Positions 56,349 through 64,000 of a stretch of DNA of 64,000 nt are shown here, piece by piece. The stretch is from Bradyrhizobium manausense. GTDB taxonomy: Bacteria > Pseudomonadota > Alphaproteobacteria > Rhizobiales > Xanthobacteraceae. The number at the start of each line of letters is the position of its first letter. Position 1 is the stretch's first letter. The stretch is taken from the NCBI RefSeq assembly GCF_018129685.1, contig NZ_JAFCLG010000025.1, positions 1 through 64,000 on the forward strand, in the 5' to 3' direction. Made by a program: the position numbers and the translations under genes. Under the pieces are notes generated by a model. The model was not told the origin of the DNA. It did not search any database and worked only from the letters and a program-made list of their open reading frames with translations.

Positions 56349-57332
56349 TCACGTATTGGAGTTACGGGGAGGGTTGAAGGCAGCACCGACGACATCGTCG
56401 GCCGCTGCCTTAAGAGAGTCGGCCATATTCTGGGTCATGCGGCTGGCATGCTCGCCGAGATCGGCCTCGCCAACGGTCCTTGTCGCGGCGTCGGCTGCCG
56501 ACATTGCGGCGTCTTTTGCCGCCGCAAATCCCGATTGAGCGGCGTCGGCTGCGGCGCGCTTCACGCCGTCGCTGGCCTGACCCATCGCCATGGCCTCAGT
56601 CTTCGTCTCCGGAAGAGCGGCTGCGATGATGGCTCCGATCGCAACGCCCAGACTGCCGATCAGTGCGGCGTTGTCGCTGATGATCGCCCGCGCCTGCTCC
56701 GGTGCCCTCCCGGCGGCCTCCCTTGCTGCGGAGGCGCTGTCCTTCACCGCATCCACACCGCCTTTGAGTTTCTCCCCAATTGTATCTGCAGCCTGGGCGG
56801 CCCGTTCTCGCAAGCCGTCTGCAAGGCCGGCAGTCGCATCCTGCGCCTCATTCGCCATGCTGGCGGCCTGATTCCCGGCGGAAGATAGTTGATCCCTAAG
56901 ATTGCCTTGCACGGTGCGGGCTTGTCCCGCCATGTCCTCGAAAACCTGCCCCGCCTTGTCCATCGCAGGGCCGGAAGCCTCGGCCGCGCGGTCGCGCACG
57001 GTCTTCGAGGTAAGCGCCAAACCAGCACCGATCATCAAGAGCGGCAGGGGGACGCCGCGGGCCCAGCGTAGAAGTGGCACCGCCACGGCCGTCCCGGCGG
57101 CCACCGCGCGCAGAGGGTTGTCCATGATCTGCTGCTTCAGTCCGTCAGCCCAGCTCTTCGTCGTGTGGCTAACGTAGTCGGAAACCTCCGACTTGATGTG
57201 CTGCGGCGATACCTTGTGACGGAGGTCTTCAGCCGTCTCCGAGACTTGCTCCTTCAGCCGATCGACCGTAGCGGCCAGCTCAGCGCGGCTCCGCTCGGAC
57301 TCACGTCGCAATTCCTCCACGGATCGCGTCAT
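56349..57332 (-). CDS. DUF3618 domain protein
   Basis: The product is 327 residues from ATG 57332, preceded by AAGAGGG. The N-terminus (MTRSVEELRRESERSRAELA, ATVDRLKEQVSETAEDLRHK) is the DUF3618 signature. A hydrophobic region (NPLRAVAAGTAVAVPLLRWA; LPLLMIGAGLALTS) is followed by long Ala-rich helices resembling LEA-type apolipoproteins and a second glycine-zipper helix (IGSLGVAIGAIIAAALPE). It is the first gene of an envelope operon with an EcfG-like promoter upstream. Probably a stress-induced membrane-associated protein. Confidence 0.85.
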   Translation of the reverse strand: MTRSVEELRRESERSRAELAATVDRLKEQVSETAEDLRHKVSPQHIKSEVSDYVSHTTKSWADGLKQQIMDNPLRAVAAGTAVAVPLLRWARGVPLPLLMIGAGLALTSKTVRDRAAEASGPAMDKAGQVFEDMAGQARTVQGNLRDQLSSAGNQAASMANEAQDATAGLADGLRERAAQAADTIGEKLKGGVDAVKDSASAAREAAGRAPEQARAIISDNAALIGSLGVAIGAIIAAALPETKTEAMAMGQASDGVKRAAADAAQSGFAAAKDAAMSAADAATRTVGEADLGEHASRMTQNMADSLKAAADDVVGAAFNPPRNSNT

Positions 57333-57370
57333 CGCACCCTCTTTCAGCTTTTCGGATTTCCTACTGATCG

Positions 57371-57395
57371 AACTCATGCTTACTTAAATCGTTCC
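57371..57395 (-). promoter_or_regulatory. EcfG-like promoter of the DUF3618 operon
   Basis: Minus strand: GGAAC (57395-57391), 16 bases, AGTT (57374-57371), same spacing and -10 variant as at the sensor kinase. ATG 57332 follows after 38 bases. Confidence 0.5.
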
Positions 57396-57799
57396 TACTT
57401 GGAGGCATGCCGGGTGAAATAGCCCACGTACATGCGCGACAGCGCGATCTAACGCTCCGCCATCACCGAACTGTAGGTATCGGGAGGTGCTCAGCAGCGA
57501 TGAACCGAACGCAATCCAACGAGCGTAGACCTCAATCTACTAAGCGAAGGCCAGCGCTTGGACCTCCGCCTACTCCTCTTGTGCGGCGCAGGTTTCGGCT
57601 TCGTGCGAGACCTGACTTGAGCAGTCGCATCGCTAGTGCACGACCGACGGTCGGCACGGACGGAACATGAATATCTTCGTCTTACGAGATTAGCGGCAGC
57701 GGGCCCGGCAGGCCCATCCATGTGAATCGTGCGCCTACCGGCGATCCTGAGCCTGGGCTCCATCTGAAGAGGAATTCGCAAGCGCGGGAACTCTATAGA
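57396..57799. other. Intergenic, no gene recognised
   Basis: About 400 bases without a supported gene; short frames on both strands. Confidence 0.4.
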
Positions 57800-58035
57800 T
57801 CCGCAGGCGAATATTCCGGACAGGTTTTGCCGGTTGAAGCAACATGGCTTGCTGGGGATAGAACAGCGGCGGTTCTTGCTTTGCATTTCCAATGCGAGCT
57901 CAGGGTCGTGCGGGTAAGCTCGGTCTTGCATCCAACCATGCTCCTCAGACTCCCGGATGGCGCCAGCTTCTGCCGCACCGAGATCGCCCAGCCCCGCAGA
58001 GTCCATGCTCCCTCACTGGGCTTCAGATTTTCGGG
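57800..58035 (-). pseudogene. Second EEHGW-type small protein gene, decayed
   Basis: On the minus strand the frame pieces TLRGWAISVRQ (about 58002 down), AEAGAIRESEEHGWMQDRAY then PHDPELALE, and finally AKQEPPLFYPQQAM occur in order in three different frames. Together they rebuild a relative of the 13821-14080 protein (LQGWALAISQEAGAIHECEE, HGWPRD). At least two frameshifts make it dead. Confidence 0.55.
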
Positions 58036-58104
58036 AAAAACTGGAAACCTCCGCTCGGGCGACGAGTTGCCGTTCGACGATGTCAATGTTGTTGGACCGG
58101 GAAC

Positions 58105-58314
58105 ATGGTCGACGAAGCCCCGCTGCGGCGAGCGGTGGATACAGTTTGGTCCCTCTATCTGGCGAGGCATCGCGACGTGGATGCCGCGGACAACCGGCGC
58201 TGTCTTCTACAACGCCACCTTCGAGGAAGATGGGAAGCGCGCGTGAGCGAGGTCGAAGAACTGACCGGGTTCGGCCTGGCCTACCTGAACAGTCTCCCGA
58301 AGGACGAATGTTGA
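58105..58314 (+). CDS. Small hypothetical protein (69 residues)
   Basis: ATG 58105: MVDEAPLRRAVDTVWSLYLA, RHRDVDAADNRRCLLQRHLR and ELTGFGLAYLNSLPKDEC. All-alpha and soluble. It has no strong ribosome site. A 40-residue frame follows immediately. I recognise the pattern as a recurrent Bradyrhizobium protein without function. Confidence 0.6.
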   Translation: MVDEAPLRRAVDTVWSLYLARHRDVDAADNRRCLLQRHLRGRWEARVSEVEELTGFGLAYLNSLPKDEC

Positions 58315-58319
58315 GGCTT

Positions 58320-58442
58320 ATGGAGAAGCTCGTCAGGCAACTGGTGGTAAGCACCGCGAGGCCGGACTGGACGCTGTTGATCATCTCCGAACTCGTTTCG
58401 GCTGCAATCGTACTGGCCCTCCGATCGATCTTGCCAGGCTAG
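58320..58442 (+). CDS. 40-residue membrane peptide
   Basis: ATG 58320 to TAG 58440-58442. MEKLVRQLVVSTARPDWTLL, then IISELVSAAIVLALRSILPG, with one membrane helix. It lies 5 bases after the previous stop and 14 before the glycosyltransferase start. Confidence 0.45.
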   Translation: MEKLVRQLVVSTARPDWTLLIISELVSAAIVLALRSILPG

Positions 58443-58456
58443 AGGATCGACATCCG

Positions 58457-59530
58457 ATGCGCATCGCTCAGCTTGCTCCCCTCGCCGAAAGCGTTCCTCC
58501 AAAGCTGTACGGCGGCACCGAGCGGGTCGTGGCGTGGTTGGTGGACGAGTTGGTAGAGCTAGGTCACGACGTCACGCTGTTCGCGAGCGGGGATTCCCGG
58601 ACGAAAGGCAAACTCCATCCCGTGTGGCCACGCGCGCTGCGGCTCGGGCGCAAGGGCGTGGACCCCAATGCGGCGTGTGCCGTGCTGCTGGAGGCCATCG
58701 CCAGGCGTGCGAAAGACTTTGACGTCATCCACGCACATATCGATTGGTTGCCGCTTCCGCTGCTCAGCCGGCTCGGCGTGCCGTTCCTGACCACCATGCA
58801 TGGTCGGCTGGACCTTCCCGGCCTGCCGGACGTGGTGCGGGAGTTTCCCGGCGCGGGCTTCATCTCAATATCCGAGCACCAGCGCGTGCCGCTTCGTGAG
58901 GCGAATTGGATCGCCACTATTCAGCACGGGCTACCTTCGCTCCTCTTCCGCCCGTATTTCGATAAGGGATCCTATCTAGCCTTTCTCGGTCGCCTCACGG
59001 CGGAGAAAGGTCCCGAGGACGCAATCCGGATCGCGCGGGCGGCCGGCAAGCCACTGCGCATCGCCGCGAAGATCCCGCGCGGTGAGACCGGATACTTCAA
59101 GAAGAAGCTAGAGCCGCACATCGATGGTCGAATGGTTCAGCTGGTGGGGGAAGTCGACGATGCGAAGAAGCAGCCGTTCCTCGCCGACGCAGCCGCCCTC
59201 CTATTCCCGATCGATTGGCCTGAGCCGTTCGGTCTCGTCATGATCGAGGCGATGGCATGCGGAACGCCCGTTATTGCCTACCGATCCGGATCTGTTCCGG
59301 AAGTCGTTGAGGACGGCGTGACGGGTTTCATCGTCCAGAACGAGCACCAGGCGGTAAAGGCGGTTGGAGAGCTTGGCCGTCTCGACCGGAGGGTAGTGCG
59401 CGCCCGCTTCGAAGCGCGCTTCACGGCAAGCAGGATGGCGCGAGAATACGAGCGCGCCTACCGAGACATAGTCGCCGATACCGGCGTGAAGGAAACCGAC
59501 CTATGCCCGGGTGCTCAGCCATTGATATGA
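58457..59530 (+). CDS. GT4-family glycosyltransferase
   Basis: The product is 357 residues from ATG 58457. GT-B fold: GGTERVVAWLVDELVELGHD and IHAHIDWLPLPLLSRLGVPF in the N-terminal half, and YLAFLGRLTAEKGPEDAIRI plus the EPFGLVMIEAMACGTPVIAY (E-x7-E) and SGSVPEVVEDGVTGF motifs in the C-terminal half. Such enzymes add sugars from nucleotide-sugar donors to cell-surface glycans. The specific linkage cannot be told. It is followed by an L,D-transpeptidase gene 12 bases on, so an envelope operon is likely. Confidence 0.93.
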   Translation: MRIAQLAPLAESVPPKLYGGTERVVAWLVDELVELGHDVTLFASGDSRTKGKLHPVWPRALRLGRKGVDPNAACAVLLEAIARRAKDFDVIHAHIDWLPLPLLSRLGVPFLTTMHGRLDLPGLPDVVREFPGAGFISISEHQRVPLREANWIATIQHGLPSLLFRPYFDKGSYLAFLGRLTAEKGPEDAIRIARAAGKPLRIAAKIPRGETGYFKKKLEPHIDGRMVQLVGEVDDAKKQPFLADAAALLFPIDWPEPFGLVMIEAMACGTPVIAYRSGSVPEVVEDGVTGFIVQNEHQAVKAVGELGRLDRRVVRARFEARFTASRMAREYERAYRDIVADTGVKETDLCPGAQPLI

Positions 59531-59542
59531 AAGGATTCGGCG

Positions 59543-60538
59543 ATGTGGTCTCGAAAGGCTAAACACATCATTGTGCTGCTGGCTGTGATGGCCGGCCCGG
59601 GGGCGCGGTGCGCTGAAATGGGCGCGGCTGCTATCGATGCCGCTGAACCGGCGAAGAATACCTTGTCGAGCGAGAAGCCGACACCGGCAGGGGTTCGGTT
59701 ACAGGTCATGCTCGACCGGGCCCACTTCTCGCCAGGCGAGATCGACGGCAGATTCGGCGAGAACGCGAAGAAGGCCCTCCGCGCCTTCGCGGAAGCGCGG
59801 CAATTGCCGAGCTCGGACGTTCCAACCGAGGACGTCTGGAACGCATTGCGCGCGGACGATCGGCGGATCACAGCGAACTACACGATCACCGAGCAGGACG
59901 TCGGCGGACCTTTTCTGAGCAAGCTCCCGTCGAAGATGGAAGAAATGAAAGACTTGCCGAGCCTGGGTTTCACCAGCCCGCGAGAAGGACTGGCTGAGAA
60001 ATTCCATATGAGCGAGCAACTGCTGGCGGCGCTCAATCCGGGGCAGCGCTTCGAACGCGCCGGCGACAGCATCATCGTGGTGGATACCGGGAGCGCAGAG
60101 GCCGGCGCGACGTCGAGGGCGGACAGGGTCGAGGTCAACAAGAGCCGGCAGACGGTGAAGCTATTCGACAAGTCGAACGCTCTGATCGGCTTCTATCCGG
60201 CCACGGTCGGGAGCGAGGAGAAGCCGTCGCCATCTGGCACTCTGAAAGTGACCGAGGTCGACCGAAATCCGACCTATCGCTACAATCCGGACTACCATTT
60301 CAAGGGCGTTCGATCTCGGAAGCCTTTCACCATCAAGCCCGGTCCCAACAACCCGGTCGGAACAGTGTGGATCAATCTCACCGCTGACGGATATGGCATT
60401 CACGGTACCCCGTCGCCTGGAAAAGTCTCGAAGGCGGAATCCCATGGCTGCGTCCGTCTGACGAACTGGGATGCGGAGCGGGTTGCTGCGAGCGTTGCGA
60501 AGGGCACTCCGGTCGCTTTCGTCGACGGCTCACGATGA
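59543..60538 (+). CDS. L,D-transpeptidase (YkuD) with peptidoglycan-binding region
   Basis: The product is 331 residues. Signal-like N-terminus (HIIVLLAVMAGPGARCAE), peptidoglycan-binding-like helix bundle (LQVMLDRAHFSPGEIDGRFG, ENAKKALRAFAEARQLPSSD), a LysM-like segment (FHMSEQLLAALNPGQRFERA) and a C-terminal YkuD domain with HGTPSP and the catalytic SHGCVRLTNWD. YkuD enzymes make 3-3 cross-links or attach proteins to the wall. The start at 59543 is supported by GGATTCGGCG upstream only weakly. In rhizobia several such genes exist. Confidence 0.92.
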   Translation: MWSRKAKHIIVLLAVMAGPGARCAEMGAAAIDAAEPAKNTLSSEKPTPAGVRLQVMLDRAHFSPGEIDGRFGENAKKALRAFAEARQLPSSDVPTEDVWNALRADDRRITANYTITEQDVGGPFLSKLPSKMEEMKDLPSLGFTSPREGLAEKFHMSEQLLAALNPGQRFERAGDSIIVVDTGSAEAGATSRADRVEVNKSRQTVKLFDKSNALIGFYPATVGSEEKPSPSGTLKVTEVDRNPTYRYNPDYHFKGVRSRKPFTIKPGPNNPVGTVWINLTADGYGIHGTPSPGKVSKAESHGCVRLTNWDAERVAASVAKGTPVAFVDGSR

Positions 60539-60643
60539 CCGGCGACTGCGCGAAAACGACTTCCGCCGGTCAGGCAGGGGAGTTTTATTGAGCTACAGCG
60601 TTGGAGCGGGCTGTTTACGGCGGAGCCGTTGGAGGAGGATCGA

Positions 60644-61954
60644 ATGGATGCGGCCGTCGAACCGAAGGTTCAAAAGCGAAGGACATTCCGCATCCGGAAC
60701 TTCCTGTCCACGTTGGGGCCCGGTCTCATAACCGGGGCGTCCGACGATGACCCGTCCGGAATCGGCACCTATAGTCAGGCCGGCGCGCAGCTGGGCTTCG
60801 GCGTCGGCTGGACCATGCTGCTCTCTTACCCGCTCATGGCCGCGATCCAGGAGATTTCGGGGCGGATAGGACGGGTGACGGGCCACGGCATCGCCGGCAA
60901 CGTCTGCCGAAACTTCGGCGCTGTCTACGTCTGGAGCCTGGTGGGGCTGCTGTTCGTGGCCAACACCATCAATATCGCCGCCGATCTCGGGGCCATGGCG
61001 GACGCCCTCAAACTTCTGATCGGCGGACCCGGCATCGCCTACGTGGTGCTGTTCGGCACCGTGTCGGTCGTCGCCCAGATCTTCTTTAACTACGACCGGT
61101 ACGTATCCGTGCTGAAGTGGCTGACGCTCAGCCTGTTCGCCTACGTGATCGCGCTCGCCGTCGTGAAGGTGCCCTGGGGCGAGGCTCTGAAGGGCATTCT
61201 GATTCCCCACATGAGTTTGGATGCCGCGTTCCTCACGACACTCGTCGCCATCCTGGGAACGACGATATCTCCCTATCTCTTCGTCTGGCAGTCGTCGCAG
61301 GAAGCCGAGGAGCAGCGTATCGACCCTGAGAAGAAGCCTTTGAAGAGGGATTTGTCCGACGCGCCGGCAGAATTCCGACGGATTCGACTGGACACGATGA
61401 TCGGCATGGCCTTTTCCAACCTGATCGCGCTCTCAATCATCGTAACGACCGCGGCGACGCTTCAGGCCCAAGGCAAGACCGATATCGAAAGTTCGGCGCA
61501 GGCGGCAGAGGCCTTGAAGCCGATCGCGGGTCCTTTCGCAGAGCTCATCTTCGCGCTCGGAATAGTCGGCACCGGGCTTTTGGCCATTCCGGTTCTTGCC
61601 GGGTCTACCGCCTACGCCGTCGGAGAGGGCCGTCGCTGGAAGGTTGGTCTTTCGCGGAAGCCGAAGGAGGCCATCGCATTCTATAGCGTGCTGGCGCTCT
61701 CTGGCCTCGGCGGAATCGGGCTCAACTTCACACCGATCGATCCGATCAAAGCGCTCTACTGGAGCGCAGTTGTCAACGGCGTACTCGCAGCGCCCGTGAT
61801 GGTCATCCTCATGGTGCTCGTCGGGAGACCAAAGGTCATGGGCAAGCTCGTCGTCGCCGGCCCGCTATACTGGCTCGGTTGGGCTGCGACCGCCGCGATG
61901 GCTCTGTGCATTGTGGGCATGGCCGCCACGATGTTCATGAGCACATCATCCTAG
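60644..61954 (+). CDS. NRAMP-family metal transporter, divergent metal-site motifs
   Basis: The product is 436 residues from ATG 60644 with GGAGGAGG upstream. About eleven hydrophobic segments. TM1 reads GASDDDPSGIGTYSQAG where Mn/Fe NRAMPs have DPGN, and the TM6-like stretch LGTTISPYLFVWQSSQEAEE lacks the M-P-H of classical members. It therefore belongs to the divergent NRAMP branch whose substrate is not the usual Mn/Fe set. The stop overlaps that of the convergent OprB gene by 4 bases. Confidence 0.88.
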   Translation: MDAAVEPKVQKRRTFRIRNFLSTLGPGLITGASDDDPSGIGTYSQAGAQLGFGVGWTMLLSYPLMAAIQEISGRIGRVTGHGIAGNVCRNFGAVYVWSLVGLLFVANTINIAADLGAMADALKLLIGGPGIAYVVLFGTVSVVAQIFFNYDRYVSVLKWLTLSLFAYVIALAVVKVPWGEALKGILIPHMSLDAAFLTTLVAILGTTISPYLFVWQSSQEAEEQRIDPEKKPLKRDLSDAPAEFRRIRLDTMIGMAFSNLIALSIIVTTAATLQAQGKTDIESSAQAAEALKPIAGPFAELIFALGIVGTGLLAIPVLAGSTAYAVGEGRRWKVGLSRKPKEAIAFYSVLALSGLGGIGLNFTPIDPIKALYWSAVVNGVLAAPVMVILMVLVGRPKVMGKLVVAGPLYWLGWAATAAMALCIVGMAATMFMSTSS

Positions 61955-63357
61955 AACTTGAGCGTAGTCCTGAGACCGAACACGGACGCGTTCTTGAGAG
62001 GCCTGCCGGCGAGCGGACTCGCGGGCAGCGTGGCGCCGCCGCCAGGATGAACGACGTATTGGAAATTGGGCTGTAACGTCCAGCCGTCCTTGACCTGATA
62101 CTGGTAGACCGCGGTCAGCAATCCTTCGAAGCTGCGCACCGGCCAATTCGGATTAACCAGCGTCCGATAATCCGCGTCGAGCGTCTGAGCCCGTTTCGAG
62201 ACGTGGGCGAAACCCGCGGCGATCCCGAACTTGTCGTCAGGACGGTCATCGCGCAGGCCGATGAACTCCACGCCTGCATCCGCGTAGAGATCGATCAGAT
62301 TGCGATCGGCAGGCGCGCCAGAGGCCCTAGCGAACACACCGATCCCCCGATCATCGCTGTGAGGCACGCGGTAGATCTGCTGCTCGAAGACTGCCCAACC
62401 GCCGACATCCCCGGACAATAGCAAGGGCTCGCCGCTGCCGGCGGCAGCCGCGAGCGAAACGCCGTTCGCAGCCAGCCGCTGGTCCGCGAAGGAGCCGAAG
62501 TGCCGCCAGCCTCCGAACTTGATCTGGCCGGTCAGGTTCGGGTCGCCCTTCTTGTTATTCCAGGCATACTGAATCTGTCCGAGGAGCAGCGGTGGATCGT
62601 TGACACGAAAATTTACGCCGTAGCGGTTGCGCTCCTGTGGATCGCCCGGACCGGGTCCGGCCTGGTCGCCATCGAATATTCCGCCAAGCACAGCAAGCTG
62701 ATCAGTCACGTTGACGAGAAGCCGGGTTCCCATCGCGGCCAAAGGCGGCGAAGGTCCTCCGCTGGGCAGATTGAACGAGGTGATGGCCGGCCAACCCATC
62801 GAGGCGTTGGTGAACACGTCCGTGTACTTGGTGTTGAAGAATTCGCTGTCGGCGGCGAGCTGTCCGAATTTCAGCGAGACCTGCTTTTCGCCCCACTGCT
62901 TCTCGAAATAGGCTTCATACAGACGGGTCGACGGCAGAGCCTCGATCCCGCTAACGACGAAGAAGTTCTGAAGGTTGCTGCGCGAAAGCCCATCGCCATG
63001 GATCTGGAACATGTTGGCGTGAAAGGTAAGCTTTTCAATCCCGATCAGCTTCTGCAGATCGACGTCGACGGCGAGGTTCAGGCGGCCTTCGTAGATCGCG
63101 CCCTGCTTCAATCCTCCGGACGCGTTGCCGAGCACCTCGCCGATATATGTCGCCGCGAATTTTACGCCGTACTTCTGCAATGGATTGGGCAGAAGACCAA
63201 GGGTCTTCTCTTCCACCGTGCTCTCTCCCGTGTCGGGATCGGCAGGTTTGTCGTCGTCGGTCTTCTTATCCTCTTGCCCAAGGGCATTGGTCGCCAGGAG
63301 CAGAACCACCGACACTGAAAGCGCCCCTCGCCGATATGCCCTCCTTGGCCAAGACAC
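61951..63357 (-). CDS. oprB: OprB-family carbohydrate-selective porin
   Basis: The product is 468 residues from ATG 63357. A signal-like start (MSWPRRAYRRGALSVSVVLL) is followed by a short acidic linker and a beta-barrel pattern: FAATYIGEVLGNASGGLKQG, LYEAYFEKQWGEKQVSLKFG, GDVGGWAVFEQQIYRVPHSD and a final YQVKDGWTLQPNFQYVVHPG, ending NASVFGLRTTLKF with C-terminal Phe. OprB porins pass sugars across the outer membrane. The gene overlaps the NRAMP stop; a fragment of a relative lies at 54006-54250. Confidence 0.93.
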   Translation of the reverse strand: MSWPRRAYRRGALSVSVVLLLATNALGQEDKKTDDDKPADPDTGESTVEEKTLGLLPNPLQKYGVKFAATYIGEVLGNASGGLKQGAIYEGRLNLAVDVDLQKLIGIEKLTFHANMFQIHGDGLSRSNLQNFFVVSGIEALPSTRLYEAYFEKQWGEKQVSLKFGQLAADSEFFNTKYTDVFTNASMGWPAITSFNLPSGGPSPPLAAMGTRLLVNVTDQLAVLGGIFDGDQAGPGPGDPQERNRYGVNFRVNDPPLLLGQIQYAWNNKKGDPNLTGQIKFGGWRHFGSFADQRLAANGVSLAAAAGSGEPLLLSGDVGGWAVFEQQIYRVPHSDDRGIGVFARASGAPADRNLIDLYADAGVEFIGLRDDRPDDKFGIAAGFAHVSKRAQTLDADYRTLVNPNWPVRSFEGLLTAVYQYQVKDGWTLQPNFQYVVHPGGGATLPASPLAGRPLKNASVFGLRTTLKF

Positions 63358-63642
63358 GGGAACTCCTTATGCTGGAAGCTTCAGGACTTGCCTGATCTTG
63401 AAGCCCAAGTCCACCGCTCACGGTGCGAGTTCTCCACGGCGGTTGACAAGCTGCCCGGTGACAAGTGCAACTCGCTTGAAAAGCTCTATTAGGACCGATA
63501 CGAACCCGCGCTTTGAGCTGCGGTCCCACCGCAGCTCAAAGAGTTCGCAATTGCAGCAAAGCCCTTAAGCCTCAAGTCACCAAGCGCCTTTACGTGTCCT
63601 TCGCCAATCTGCCCTATCTTTGGAACGGTGGGGGCGATCTCG
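63358..63642. other. Intergenic, no gene recognised
   Basis: About 285 bases between the divergent OprB and the next plus-strand gene. No EcfG-type or other clear promoter seen. Confidence 0.4.
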
Positions 63643-64000
63643 ATGGGCTTATTCACACGATTGCGGAACGCTTTCTCCGTGGGCGACTCGACCGATCCGC
63701 TCGGTCGAGCGCTGCTTGTCGAGCAGTTCCGGGTCCTCCGTAGACAGGTGCCGGTTCTCTACGCCGTACTGCTGATCGACAGTATCAGTGTAGGGCTGGT
63801 CCTGCCGCAGTCCGTATCGGGAGGGCTCAGATTCGCGCTACCGACGGCGCTCCTCGCTGTCTGCCTTCTCCGGTTGGTTCAGTGGCTCCGCTTCAAAGCA
63901 ATTGATTTCACACCAGAGCAGGCGCACCGCGAGCTTAGGAAGACTCGCCGGGTCGCGGTGTTCCTAAACGCGGGCTTTGTTCTCTGGATTCTGGCGCTGT
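63643..64000 (+). CDS. N-terminus of a membrane protein, likely diguanylate cyclase / phosphodiesterase (partial)
   Basis: ATG 63643 opens a frame that is still open at the window end (119 residues). MGLFTRLRNAFSVGDSTDPL, LVEQFRVLRRQVPVLYAVLL and IDSISVGLVLPQS, then two hydrophobic segments and a charged linker. This opening (LRNAF.VGD.TD..GR..L..EQF..L.RQVP.LY) is one I associate with rhizobial GGDEF/EAL proteins that begin with a MASE-like membrane region. The catalytic part is outside the window, so the call is tentative. Confidence 0.55.
   Translation, partial: MGLFTRLRNAFSVGDSTDPLGRALLVEQFRVLRRQVPVLYAVLLIDSISVGLVLPQSVSGGLRFALPTALLAVCLLRLVQWLRFKAIDFTPEQAHRELRKTRRVAVFLNAGFVLWILAL

Noticed and set aside
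62500..63318. Plus-strand 272-codon frame opposite the OprB gene
   Set aside because: Antisense shadow; the minus-strand porin has a signal-like start, barrel pattern and C-terminal Phe.

Overview
The window looks like chromosomal DNA of an alphaproteobacterium of the Bradyrhizobium / Afipia / Rhodopseudomonas group. The evidence is the high-GC coding style, several small proteins of kinds I associate with Bradyrhizobium, two DUF1236 proteins, a DUF3618 / DUF883-like / holin-X envelope operon, an HWE-family histidine kinase, and repeated promoters of the alphaproteobacterial general-stress type (GGAAC-N16/17-CGTT, sigma EcfG). All assignments come from reading the sequence; no database was searched.

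Layout. 1-1.5 kb: the end of a dabA inorganic-carbon transporter gene overlapping a DUF6671 gene. 1.9-12.4 kb: a visibly AT-richer accessory block with two paralogous hybrid histidine kinases whose N-termini resemble the ethylene-binding domain of plant ETR1 (the first is frameshifted). Between them lie an amidase-TSUP permease pair, a GNAT-like gene, a SARP-type regulator with TPRs and a decayed ABC substrate-binding gene. 12.1-14.1 kb: IS66 debris, a PHB depolymerase gene cut off before its nucleophile, its RHH regulator and a frameshifted small gene. 14.2-18.6 kb: an opgG-opgH glucan operon. 19.4-31.2 kb: a stress/envelope region of small exported proteins, a sensor kinase and divergent NarL regulator, a PRC-barrel protein, a broken AI-2E-type permease and a membrane-anchored TAXI protein; most of the EcfG-like promoters are here.

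31.2-54.3 kb: a decaying mobile region. It begins with a tRNA-Ser 3'-end remnant and holds a truncated ku, IS3 and IS256 remnants, a group II intron with a doubly broken reverse transcriptase, a frameshifted tyrosine recombinase, a Crp/Fnr gene with an amber stop, GGDEF, LuxR and OprB scraps, and copies 2 and 3 of a 125-bp dispersed repeat (copy 1 is at 12.1 kb). Intact genes among these include an HWE kinase with two single-domain receivers, a second TSUP permease, a lipocalin / cupin / LuxR group, an SDR and several small zinc-ribbon proteins.

54.6-64 kb: a return to intact chromosome. It has a four-gene DUF3618 to holin-X operon (probable EcfG target), two very small genes, a GT4 glycosyltransferase, an L,D-transpeptidase, a divergent NRAMP transporter, an OprB porin, and the start of a membrane protein (probable diguanylate cyclase / phosphodiesterase) that runs off the end.

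The leading candidate for novel biology is the pair of ETR1-like kinases around the amidase / TSUP / SARP genes. Second is the cluster of EcfG-like promoters that ties about ten envelope or small-protein genes into one probable stress regulon.
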